This document shows, piece by piece, positions 1 to 7,857 of a DNA stretch of 64,000 bases. A model generated the notes under the pieces. The model was given only the letters and a program-made list of their open reading frames with translations. It had not been told where the DNA came from and did no database searches. Both the position numbers and the translations under genes were made by a program. Location of the stretch: contig CAVYIO010000023.1 in assembly GCA_963768565.1 (NCBI GenBank), positions 83,479 to 147,478 on the forward strand, in the 5' to 3' direction. This stretch comes from JABDKH01 sp963768565 (lineage in GTDB: Bacteria; Bacteroidota; Rhodothermia; Rhodothermales; JABDKH01). Each line of letters opens with the position of its first letter. The stretch's first letter is position 1.

Positions 1-1098
1 TACGAGTCGGAAGTCATGCAACCCGGTGAGCACAAGGTGCTTGGCCAGCCAAAGATCACGACTCTGGAATATGAGATGGACGGCGATCTGCACGCCGTGA
101 TACGGTTTGGCGTTCGGCCCGAGTTTGAAGTCGTATATCCCAAACGAGTATCGGTGTCGAAGCTCTCGCACCAGGTTGCAGATGACGAAGTGGATCACGA
201 CATAGAACATCTTCGGGACTCTGAGGCCGACCTCGTCCCGGTGGATGACAAAGTCGGCGACGACGACTTCGTTCTTGTTGATCTCCAAAAGCTCGACCCG
301 GAGACACGTACACCGCTCATCGGAGAGAAGAGGGAAGACGTTACGTTCTATCTGGGAGATCAGCGCCTCCGGGAGGAGTTTCGGAAGCCCTTGCTGGGTG
401 CGGCGCCGGGAGGAACTGTCAGGATCACGATTCCTGATGATGAGGGCGGTGATCCAGTTGCCTACGAATTGACGGTCAAGGAAATCAAGCGGAAGGACCT
501 TCCTGAACTGGACGACGAGTTTGTCAAGACCGCCACAAAAGGGCAGGCCGAAACGGTCGATCAACTTCGCGAGCAGGTAACCAAACGTCTGCAAAACAGC
601 TGGGACCAGCAGTCAAAGGAGCTTCTCGAAACGAAGGTGGTCGAGACCATCGTCGAGGCCAATCTGATTGACGTGCCCGAATCCGTCATCGAGATGTATC
701 TGGATTCATTCGTAGAGGAGGTCCGGAAGAACAGCGGCGACTCCCTTCCCGAGGGCTTCGATGAGGACGCTTTCCGGGAATCACGAAAGGACGAAGCCAT
801 TTATCAGGCTCGATGGATGCTCATCAAGGACAAGATCGTTGGTGACGAAGATCTTGCCGTTGCGGATGAGGATCGAGAAAAGTTCTTCGAAAAGTCAGCG
901 GCGGGTGGGGAGATCAGCACCGATCTGCTTCGCCAGTACTACGGTTCGATCGATGGTCTCATGGAGCAGCTGGACCAGCGGCTGATGACGGAGAAAGTCA
1001 TTGACTTCCTGTTGAGCAAGTTCAAAGTTGTGGAAAAGGACCGAAAGGCATTCGAGAAAGAGATCGAGAAAGCTGCGAAGAAGAACAAAAAGAAGTAA
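1..1098 (+). CDS. tig: Trigger factor, 5'-truncated by window edge
   Basis: Ribosome-associated chaperone and peptidyl-prolyl isomerase that shields nascent chains in the cytoplasm. The reading frame is open to base 1, so the N-terminal ribosome-binding domain is mostly outside the window. What is visible is the end of that domain, an FKBP-like PPIase segment (FYLGDQRLREEFRKPLLGA, around residues 108-126 counted from the Met at 16), and the long helical C-terminal chaperone region ending in a Lys-rich tail (EKAAKKNKKK). The Met at base 16 is internal, not the start. It lies 75 bases upstream of clpP, the usual tig-clpP pairing, so co-transcription is likely. Identification is firm at family level; only the N-terminus is missing. 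Confidence 0.9.
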   Translation, partial: YESEVMQPGEHKVLGQPKITTLEYEMDGDLHAVIRFGVRPEFEVVYPKRVSVSKLSHQVADDEVDHDIEHLRDSEADLVPVDDKVGDDDFVLVDLQKLDPETRTPLIGEKREDVTFYLGDQRLREEFRKPLLGAAPGGTVRITIPDDEGGDPVAYELTVKEIKRKDLPELDDEFVKTATKGQAETVDQLREQVTKRLQNSWDQQSKELLETKVVETIVEANLIDVPESVIEMYLDSFVEEVRKNSGDSLPEGFDEDAFRESRKDEAIYQARWMLIKDKIVGDEDLAVADEDREKFFEKSAAGGEISTDLLRQYYGSIDGLMEQLDQRLMTEKVIDFLLSKFKVVEKDRKAFEKEIEKAAKKNKKK

Positions 1099-1173
1099 CA
1101 TTGCAACAGACGCCCGAACGGTTTGCATCGCTTCCGCAACCGGTTTCCCAGACACCTAATCCCACAGTGTCCC

Positions 1174-1866
1174 ATGGTAGATGATTTTGTAAAGTTCACG
1201 AAAAGCCTGACATCGATACCGTCCGAGATTTACAGCGGACCGTTTCAGGATGCTCCGATGTCAGCGCTCGTCCCGATGGTGGTCGAGCAAACGACGCGCG
1301 GTGAGCGTGCCTACGACATCTTCAGTCGCTTGCTGAAGGAGCGTATCGTCATGCTGGGTACTCCGGTGAATGACCAGATTGCGAATTTGATGGTGGCGCA
1401 GCTGTTGTATCTGGCAAGTGAGGATCCCGAGCGAGATATCAACCTGTATATCAATTCGCCCGGTGGCGGCGTGTATGCGGGGCTGGCGATCTACGACACG
1501 ATGCAATACGTTTCATGCCCGATTGCGACTATCTGTGTTGGCCTGGCCGCGTCCATGGGCGCGGTATTGCTTGCCGCCGGTGAAACGGGAAAACGTGCCG
1601 GCCTTCCCAACTCCAGGGTGATGATCCATCAGCCCATGGGCGGGGCGCAGGGACAGGCATCCGACATACAGATTCAGGCGGCGGAGATTCTGAAGACGAA
1701 GCACCGTCTGCATGAGATTCTCGCGAAGCATTCGGGTCGTCCGATCGAAGACATCGAGCGCGATTCGGATCGCGACTACTGGATGAGTTCGGAAGAGGCA
1801 AAGGACTACGGCCTGATCGACAATGTGCTTGTGAAGGCGGCACTTCCGAAGAAGAAGGAGGATTAG
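1174..1866 (+). CDS. clpP: ATP-dependent Clp protease proteolytic subunit
   Basis: Serine peptidase subunit that forms the tetradecameric chamber of ClpXP/ClpAP. The catalytic triad is complete with family spacing: Ser127 in AASMGA, His152 in MIHQPMGG and Asp201 in ERDSDRDYW, spaced 25 and 49 residues apart as in E. coli ClpP. I chose the ATG at 1174. The frame stays open upstream to 1123, but the extra residues are unlike ClpP. A later Met at 1258 (MSALVPMVVEQ) is an alternative, since many ClpPs begin there after processing. It follows tig, and a strong terminator lies 20 bases after the stop. No clpX follows, unlike the common tig-clpP-clpX order. Confidence 0.95.
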   Translation: MVDDFVKFTKSLTSIPSEIYSGPFQDAPMSALVPMVVEQTTRGERAYDIFSRLLKERIVMLGTPVNDQIANLMVAQLLYLASEDPERDINLYINSPGGGVYAGLAIYDTMQYVSCPIATICVGLAASMGAVLLAAGETGKRAGLPNSRVMIHQPMGGAQGQASDIQIQAAEILKTKHRLHEILAKHSGRPIEDIERDSDRDYWMSSEEAKDYGLIDNVLVKAALPKKKED

Positions 1867-1885
1867 TCTGGTCGCCGAATGTGTG

Positions 1886-1920
1886 AAAAAGGGCGTCCCG
1901 CATGGGCGCCCTTTTCTTTT
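1886..1920 (+). terminator. Rho-independent terminator after clpP
   Basis: A GC-rich stem (AAAAGGGCG pairing with CGCCCTTTT, loop of about 11 bases) is followed by a T-rich stretch, 20 bases after the clpP stop. This is a textbook intrinsic terminator ending the tig-clpP unit. Confidence 0.85.
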
Positions 1921-2020
1921 GCGGGTAACTCAGACGGGGACGTGCCGGTGTGCCATGGGCCGGCCGATACGGCGGGTCGAAAAGGAAACGCCCGGCCGGG
2001 AAGATCCCGGTCGAGCGTCA

Positions 2021-2096
2021 TGGTACCGCGTACGGGATTTGAACCCGTGTTACCGCCGTGAGAGGGCGGCGTCCTGGACCCCTAGACGAACGCGGC
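2021..2096 (-). tRNA. tRNA-Glu (anticodon CTC)
   Basis: The reverse strand folds into a complete cloverleaf of 76 nt. The acceptor stem is GCCGCGT with ACGCGGT, the anticodon arm is CCGCC-CTCTCAC-GGCGG with anticodon CTC, and the T arm carries GTTCGAATC. The 3' CCA is encoded at 2023-2021. It is transcribed against clpP. Confidence 0.93.
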
Positions 2097-2142
2097 GAGG
2101 CCAGTGCGTATCAATGACTTGGGCTTCCGGTAGGTTCCTCGT

Positions 2143-2613
2143 TCATGAACCCGAGCGCGGCGCAAGTACCATCTTCACATGCGGTATACCCGCTTCCATG
2201 AAAGTTTCACCTTCCGGGACAAAATCGAAACTCCGGTAAAGGTCCTCCAGATAGGTCTGCGCGTGGACCACCTGCTCTGTAAATCCGGCGCGCCGGGCGT
2301 CCTCCATGGTCTGTCGGATCAATTCCCGACCATATGCTCGACCCCTGTGCGCAGGCAGGATCGCGAATCGTTCAAGCTTTGCCACAACCCGTTCGTTATG
2401 GGATGAGGTACGCCAGCGCGCCACCCCGATCGCCGCGGACTCCAGCCACGCCAGAAGGTGCCGGCTTACCTCGTCATATTCGTCCCACTCCTCCTCCGGC
2501 GGGCACTCCTGCTCGATAATGAAGACCGTGGTCCGAATCTGCCGTGCGATCTCCCATTCGTGGTCGGATTGCACGGGCCGAACGATCAGCCTGGATGTGG
2601 AAGTACGATTCAC
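2143..2613 (-). CDS. GNAT-family N-acetyltransferase, ElaA-like
   Basis: A 156-residue protein of the GNAT acetyl-CoA-dependent acetyltransferase superfamily. The acetyl-CoA loop is visible as RFAILPAHRGRAYGRELI (about residues 81-98), where R/QxxGxG/A is the P-loop-like element. It is followed by the C-terminal beta-alpha segment with FDFVPEGETFMEAGIPHVKM, a pattern typical of ElaA (F.P.G..F.E.GI.H..M). Substrate is unknown; ElaA-like proteins remain poorly characterised. It is a single gene between tRNA-Glu and the divergent TonB receptor, 113 bases from that receptor's start, so the two may share a control region. Confidence 0.85.
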   Translation of the reverse strand: MNRTSTSRLIVRPVQSDHEWEIARQIRTTVFIIEQECPPEEEWDEYDEVSRHLLAWLESAAIGVARWRTSSHNERVVAKLERFAILPAHRGRAYGRELIRQTMEDARRAGFTEQVVHAQTYLEDLYRSFDFVPEGETFMEAGIPHVKMVLAPRSGS

Positions 2614-2679
2614 GGTGCAAGTCGATGTTTGTTGAAACGTAACGAAGTCGACGCAAATCTGTAGACGCCAGCCTCAACT

Positions 2680-2702
2680 TTATGTAGATTCAGTCTAAAT
2701 AA
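2680..2702. promoter_or_regulatory. 23-bp near-perfect dyad upstream of TonB receptor
   Basis: Centred on base 2691, the two arms read TTATGTAGATT and GTCTAAATAA; on both strands the pattern is TTATxTAGAxT, with matching TAGA/TCTA cores. It ends 24 bases before the receptor's GTG, in position to overlap the promoter or initiation region. The size, symmetry and AT-rich flanks resemble DtxR/MntR-type metal-repressor operators, which would suit a ferric-siderophore or dicitrate receptor. The regulator itself is not in the window, so the assignment is inference. Confidence 0.5.
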
Positions 2703-2726
2703 GAATGATAAAAGGCTTCTCAGGAC

Positions 2727-5204
2727 GTGAAAACCCGCATTGCGTTCGCATCTGTCGGCTTCGCAGCCGCCTTCTTCGCATTGCTTGACGCCCATCCCTG
2801 CCGGGCCCAGACGGGCACGATCGAGGGCAGCGTGATCGATGCTGCCTCCCACGCACCGCTGGCCAGCGCAAATGTTACGGTAGTCGGGACGCAGGCCGGC
2901 GGTTCGTCCGCGATCAACGGCCGATATAGCATTCTCGGAGTACCCGCGGGAGAATACACGGTTGGCGCGTCGATGCTTGGATACCGCGACGTCCAGCTTA
3001 CGGTAACAGTCCACGAAGGACAGGTCGCGCGTCTCGATTTCCTGCTCAATTCGCACTGGCTCGAGATTCCCGAGATCGTTGTGGAGCGGGTGATGCTCAC
3101 CGGCGGACTGAAAGGAATTGAGTCACTTCCAGGGTCGGCGCACTTCATCTCGCCCATGGAACTGGAGCGCTTCGACTATGGCGATGTCGGCCGCGTGCTT
3201 CGTCGGGTTCCCGGCGTCAACATCCAGGAGGAAGACGGCTACGGTCTTCGCCCCAACATAGGGCTTCGAGGTTCCGGCTCGGAGCGCAGCTCGAAGATCA
3301 CCGTCATGGAAGACGGCGTCCTGATCGCTCCCGCTCCTTACGCTGCTCCGGCCGCATACTACTTTCCGACGGTTGGCAGAATGCAGGCGGTCGAAGTCCG
3401 GAAGGGCTCGAGCCAGATCAAGTACGGGCCGTACACGACGGGAGGAGCGCTGAACCTGGTATCGACCCAGATACCGTCTCAACTTTCAGGTCGATTCGAC
3501 CTTCTGGCAGGTGGAGACGACAGCCACGTCGTGCGAGCAAACATCGGCACATCCTCCAAGCACGCAGGCTTTCTCCTCGAGACGTACCAGAGTGGCACCG
3601 ACGGCTTCAAGCAGATCGACGGCGGCGGCAACAGCGGATTTGAGAAGCGCGACTACCTTGGGAAGATCCGTTTGTCGACCGATTCAAATGCCCGGGTCTA
3701 TCAGGAGGTTACGGTAAAACTGGGGCGGGCCACTGAATCGTCGGACGAGACGTATCTCGGGTTGACCGACGCAGATTTTGCGGTGTCGCCGAGTCGTCGA
3801 TACGCGGCGTCACAGGCGGACCGGATGTCAACGGAACAGTCACAGGTTGTTGCGCGACACGTTATCAGAGCCTCTGCGGCCGTTGATGTGACAACCACAT
3901 TGTATCGAACGGATTTCTCACGCAACTGGTACAAATTGGATGCGGTCAGATCAGTCGACGGTGCGGCGGCGGTTCGCATCGGCGACGTCCTGACGAATCC
4001 GTCTTACTACATCGACGAAATCGACATACTCCAGGGTTCGACCAGCGAGAACGACGACGCCCTCGTAGTCAAGGCGAACAATCGATCCTACTACGCCCGC
4101 GGCGTGCAATCGATCGTCGGCGTTAGTCTCGCGACGCGTCGAACCCGACATGAGTTTGAGCTGGGGATCAGGGTCCACGAGGACGAGATCGATCGATTCC
4201 AGTGGAACGATCAATACCGGATGGCCGACGGGATCATGGTACAGACACTCGAAGGCATTCCCGGAAGTGAGAGCAACAGGGTGGAGCGGGCACGCGCGAC
4301 GTCGGGATTTCTCCAGTACCGCCTGGTCTACGGCCGACTGACGTTTGTCCCCGGGATCCGCTACGAGCATGTGTCGCTCCGACGACTTGACTACGGACGT
4401 GATGACGTGATGCGCACGGGGATTGATCTTTCCAGACGCGCGAATTCAGTCGACTCATGGATTCCCGGCGTCGGTCTGGATGTTGATATCGCTGGCGGCC
4501 TTCACGCTTTTGCGGGGGTGCACCGTGGATTTGCGCCACCGGATTCCAGAGACGGCACTCGACCTGAATCAAGTCTGAACTATGAGCTGGGCGGCCGACT
4601 CCTGAAGGGCATGCTGCAGGCCGAGGCCGTGCTGTTCTACACGGACTACAGTAATCTCCTCGGGGCTGATCTCGCGGCCAGCGGCGGTGACGGTACGACC
4701 AATCAGTTCAATGGCGGAGCCGTCGACGTTCATGGATGGGAATTGTCAGCGGCCTACGATCTCGGGATGCGATCGCGTCGCGGTTATTCCTTCCCGATTC
4801 GTGCGAACTATACATTTACGTCGGCGCAATTCCAGAACAGCTTCGAAAGCGATTTCGAGCCGTGGGCGACCGTACGTGCGGGCGATGATCTGCCTTACGT
4901 GCCACGTCATCAGTTCGGCGCGTCGTTCGGCCTGGAGACCCGTCGATTCAGTATCGATCTCTCGGGGACGTACATGGGCAAGATGCGGACGAATGCGGCG
5001 CAGGGGGAGTATATCGGCGGCCAGTCGACGGATGCTCATCTGACGATGGATGTCGCTGCGAGCTACAGTGTCAGCCGTCGCGTTCGGCTGGTGGGACGTG
5101 TACTCAATCTGACGGACGTCGAGTATGTTGCAGCACGGCGGCCCGCAGGCATACGTCCGGGTCTACCTCGCCGCCTCGCAATCGGCATTAAAACCAGCCT
5201 CTAG
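2727..5204 (+). CDS. TonB-dependent outer-membrane receptor, FecA-like
   Basis: An 825-residue outer-membrane transporter of COG4772 (ferric dicitrate FecA) type. An N-terminal signal peptide ends near residue 27 (PCRAQ). A carboxypeptidase-regulatory-like beta-sandwich follows (about residues 31-110, GTIEGSVIDAASHAPLASA), as is common in Bacteroidota receptors. Then come the plug (about 125-245, with RPNIGLRGSGSERS and MEDGVLIAPAPY) and the barrel to the C-terminus. Start: a GTG at 2727 preceded by AGGA; no ATG fits better. The APAPYAAPAAYYFP plug segment is typical of FecA relatives. A dyad lies just upstream. Likely substrate is a ferric chelate, but specificity cannot be read from sequence. 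Confidence 0.88.
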   Translation: MKTRIAFASVGFAAAFFALLDAHPCRAQTGTIEGSVIDAASHAPLASANVTVVGTQAGGSSAINGRYSILGVPAGEYTVGASMLGYRDVQLTVTVHEGQVARLDFLLNSHWLEIPEIVVERVMLTGGLKGIESLPGSAHFISPMELERFDYGDVGRVLRRVPGVNIQEEDGYGLRPNIGLRGSGSERSSKITVMEDGVLIAPAPYAAPAAYYFPTVGRMQAVEVRKGSSQIKYGPYTTGGALNLVSTQIPSQLSGRFDLLAGGDDSHVVRANIGTSSKHAGFLLETYQSGTDGFKQIDGGGNSGFEKRDYLGKIRLSTDSNARVYQEVTVKLGRATESSDETYLGLTDADFAVSPSRRYAASQADRMSTEQSQVVARHVIRASAAVDVTTTLYRTDFSRNWYKLDAVRSVDGAAAVRIGDVLTNPSYYIDEIDILQGSTSENDDALVVKANNRSYYARGVQSIVGVSLATRRTRHEFELGIRVHEDEIDRFQWNDQYRMADGIMVQTLEGIPGSESNRVERARATSGFLQYRLVYGRLTFVPGIRYEHVSLRRLDYGRDDVMRTGIDLSRRANSVDSWIPGVGLDVDIAGGLHAFAGVHRGFAPPDSRDGTRPESSLNYELGGRLLKGMLQAEAVLFYTDYSNLLGADLAASGGDGTTNQFNGGAVDVHGWELSAAYDLGMRSRRGYSFPIRANYTFTSAQFQNSFESDFEPWATVRAGDDLPYVPRHQFGASFGLETRRFSIDLSGTYMGKMRTNAAQGEYIGGQSTDAHLTMDVAASYSVSRRVRLVGRVLNLTDVEYVAARRPAGIRPGLPRRLAIGIKTSL

Positions 5205-5278
5205 TCGGCAGGACTGCCCCGCGGAACGAGCCGATATCCGCGCAGTAGCAACGGTAGGTTCTCCGGGACTTGAATACT

Positions 5279-6436
5279 ATGGATCTGATCTACCTCGACT
5301 ATAACGCCACTACGCCGGTTGATCCCGCGGTCGTCGATCGTATGACGCCCTTCTTTGATCGGCACTACGGAAACCCGTCAAGCAAGGGGCACGCATACGG
5401 GTGGGCGGCAGATGAGGCCGTCGAGGTCGCCCGGGAGGAGTTAGCTGAGTTGATCGGTGCCGATCCCGAGCGTATCACGTTTACGTCGGGTGCCACCGAA
5501 TCGCTCAACACCGTGATCAAGGGCGTTGTCGAGCCGTCGTCCCGGGGGCAGAGGCACATCGTCACGACCGTCGCCGAGCACAGCGCCGTTGTCGAATCAT
5601 GTCGGTCGCTGGAACGGGATGGAGTCCGCGTAACGTATCTACCCGTCGACGCCAATGGGCTCGTGAGCCGCAAGGATGTCGAGAATGCGATGTCGGAGGA
5701 CACGGTACTCGTTGCGGTGATGTGGGCGAACAACGAGATCGGCTCAATTCATCCGATTGAAGAGATCGCGAGGGCCGTACGCGAACGAGGTATCCTCTTT
5801 CTCACGGACGCGACCCAGGCGGTCGGGAAGGTCCCCGTCTCGGTCGATAGCGTGGACCTTTTGACGTGCAGCGCGCACAAGTTCTACGGACCCAAAGGCG
5901 TGGGTGCATTGTGGACGAGGCCGGGCGTACGAGTGCGGCCGCTACTCCATGGCGGCAGTCAGGAGGACGGTCTGCGCTCCGGTACACTCAACGTACCAGG
6001 TATTGTCGGCATCGGCGCGGCGGCGTCTGTTGCCAGGAACAGGCTTGAGGTCGACGCCGCGAGACACCGGATCCAGCGCGACCGGCTGGAGAATGAACTG
6101 CAATCAGCGATTGACGGCCTGCGTGTTAATGCGTCAGGCGAAGACCGACTTCCACAGACATCAAGTCTGACATTCCCGGGAGTCCGTGCAGCCAACCTGC
6201 TCACAGAACTCCGCGGGCTCGCGTTGTCTGCGGGCAGTGCGTGCGCAAGTGGAACCGGAAAGCCGAGCAGGGTCTTGAAGGCGATTGGTCTCTCGGACTC
6301 CGATGCCCTTGCGACCATTCGCTTCAGTCTTGGCCGGTTCACGACCGACGAGCAACTCGATACGGCGATCACAATGGTCGTGGAAGCGTACCGGAAGGTC
6401 CGCACGACCGCTCCTTCGCCCGTTGCGCAACCCTGA
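5279..6436 (+). CDS. Cysteine desulfurase (NifS/IscS family)
   Basis: PLP enzyme that moves sulfur from cysteine to an active-site persulfide for Fe-S cluster or thio-cofactor synthesis. The N-terminal YLDYNATTP signature, the PLP lysine Lys201 in SAHKFYGPKG and the catalytic Cys322 in GSACASG are all present, close to the E. coli IscS positions (Lys206, Cys328). Length (385 aa) suits group I desulfurases. I chose the ATG at 5279; the frame extends to a TTG at 5270. It starts 74 bases after the TonB receptor and is followed 10 bases later by a DUF2480 gene, probably in one transcript. NifS, IscS or a tRNA-thiolation desulfurase cannot be told apart here. Confidence 0.92.
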   Translation: MDLIYLDYNATTPVDPAVVDRMTPFFDRHYGNPSSKGHAYGWAADEAVEVAREELAELIGADPERITFTSGATESLNTVIKGVVEPSSRGQRHIVTTVAEHSAVVESCRSLERDGVRVTYLPVDANGLVSRKDVENAMSEDTVLVAVMWANNEIGSIHPIEEIARAVRERGILFLTDATQAVGKVPVSVDSVDLLTCSAHKFYGPKGVGALWTRPGVRVRPLLHGGSQEDGLRSGTLNVPGIVGIGAAASVARNRLEVDAARHRIQRDRLENELQSAIDGLRVNASGEDRLPQTSSLTFPGVRAANLLTELRGLALSAGSACASGTGKPSRVLKAIGLSDSDALATIRFSLGRFTTDEQLDTAITMVVEAYRKVRTTAPSPVAQP

Positions 6437-6446
6437 CCCGACCGAT

Positions 6447-7073
6447 ATGGAACCCATTGTAAACAAGGTGGCCGATAGCGAGATCGAGGTACTGAACCTC
6501 GAAGACCTGTGGGATGGCCGGCCTGTTCGTGAGTTGGACATTTCCGAGTTTCTGATTGAGGGGCTGGTGTTACGCGAAAAGGCGTTCCGCGCGACGGTCA
6601 AGGAATACGATTGGAAGTCGTTTGCAGACGCCCATGTGGCGATCGGTTGCACCACCGACGCGATCGTTCCGACGTGGGCATACATGTTGATTGCGTCACG
6701 CCTCGAAGGCATTGCCGTGAGCACGGCCGTGGGGACACGAATCGATCTCATTCGCGATCAGTTTACCCGGGCACTCGACTCACTCGACTGGAGCAGGTAT
6801 CAGGATGCGATCGTTGTCGTAAAAGGCTGCGGAAGCGAAACAGTGCCGGAGAATGCCTATCTGCTGGCTGCGCGCGAGCTCAAACAGGTCGCCCGAAAGG
6901 TTATGTACGGTGAGCCTTGCTCCTCCGTACCCATCTGGCGGCGACCGGCGGATTCATTTTCGAAGGCCGAAGGTGCGGGCGCACGGTCCGTATCGGCTAA
7001 ACTGCCGTCCAAATCCAGCGTAGAGAGTTGGTCCGTCAGCGGCCTTCGACAGCAGGCGTCCTCCACGCCATGA
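6447..7073 (+). CDS. DUF2480 family protein
   Basis: A 208-residue protein matching the Bacteroidota DUF2480 family from memory: IVNKVADSEIEVLNLEDL at the start, then DAIVPTWAYM, VVKGCGSETVP and MYGEPCSSVPI. Three cysteines sit in these conserved blocks (Cys68, Cys128, Cys158), which suggests metal or sulfur handling. Residues after about 168 form a Ser/Ala-rich tail that the family usually lacks. It starts 10 bases after the cysteine desulfurase and 13 bases before an SDR, so it is almost surely co-transcribed. Members of this family are, as I recall, often near suf genes; a role in Fe-S assembly is inference. The frame continues upstream, but the ATG at 6447 matches the family start. Confidence 0.85.
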   Translation: MEPIVNKVADSEIEVLNLEDLWDGRPVRELDISEFLIEGLVLREKAFRATVKEYDWKSFADAHVAIGCTTDAIVPTWAYMLIASRLEGIAVSTAVGTRIDLIRDQFTRALDSLDWSRYQDAIVVVKGCGSETVPENAYLLAARELKQVARKVMYGEPCSSVPIWRRPADSFSKAEGAGARSVSAKLPSKSSVESWSVSGLRQQASSTP

Positions 7074-7086
7074 AGCGGACGTTGGA

Positions 7087-7842
7087 ATGCATATTGATCT
7101 GAACGGTAAGAACGCCCTGGTCACGGGGGCATCGAGAGGCATTGGCGCGGCCATCGCGCTTCGGCTGGGCGAGGCCGGTGCACGCGTCGGGCTGCACTAT
7201 CGATCGGGCGAGGCGGAGGTCAAGGAGCTTGCGCAACGGCTGCCCGGATCGGAGATCTTTCGAGCAGATCTGGAGGAAATGCACGAGGTTCGCAGTTTGT
7301 TCGACGATGCTGTCGCTGCTTTCGGCGGACTGGATATTGTCGTGAACAATGCCGGCGTGGCCGTCCGCGTTGACGAGACAGAAACAGGTCGTGCTTGGGA
7401 GGAAGCGTGGGACACGACGCTGAATGTCAATCTGAAGTCGGTCACGTTACTCTGCCGACTTGCGATTCAACATTTCATTGCGCGGGGTGGCGGACGCATC
7501 ATCAACATATCGTCCCGAGCGGCTTTTCGTGGTGACACGAAGGAGTACATGGATTATGCTGCGTCGAAGGGCGGCGTGGTGGCGCTTACGCGATCCATCG
7601 CCCGGGCCTTCGGCCGGCAGGGTGTCCTCGCCTTCAACGTTGCACCTGGCTGGACCCGGACCGCCATGGCCCAGGACGTCATAGATGAGTATGGAGAACA
7701 GTACGTCGTCGACGACCTTGCGCTGAACACACTTACAGAGCCGGACGACGTCGCGACCATTGTGACCTTCCTCGCCAGCGGTCTCGCGGACCACGCTACG
7801 GGTAGTACGATCGACGTCAACGCGGGAAGCTACGTTCACTGA
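7087..7842 (+). CDS. Short-chain dehydrogenase/reductase, FabG-like
   Basis: A classical SDR of 251 residues. It has the NAD(P) motif TGASRGIG (residues 14-21), NNAG, the catalytic Ser in INISS, the YAASK Tyr/Lys pair, and a C-terminal GSTIDVNAGSYVH typical of 3-oxoacyl-ACP reductases. The Arg after the glycine motif (SRGIG) hints at NADPH preference. It may reduce 3-oxoacyl-ACP or another ketone; SDR substrate cannot be fixed from sequence. It is the last gene of the plus-strand run after the desulfurase and DUF2480 genes, and converges with recG with only 15 bases between stops. Confidence 0.87.
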   Translation: MHIDLNGKNALVTGASRGIGAAIALRLGEAGARVGLHYRSGEAEVKELAQRLPGSEIFRADLEEMHEVRSLFDDAVAAFGGLDIVVNNAGVAVRVDETETGRAWEEAWDTTLNVNLKSVTLLCRLAIQHFIARGGGRIINISSRAAFRGDTKEYMDYAASKGGVVALTRSIARAFGRQGVLAFNVAPGWTRTAMAQDVIDEYGEQYVVDDLALNTLTEPDDVATIVTFLASGLADHATGSTIDVNAGSYVH

Positions 7843-7857
7843 GCGGCTGCGCCACCT

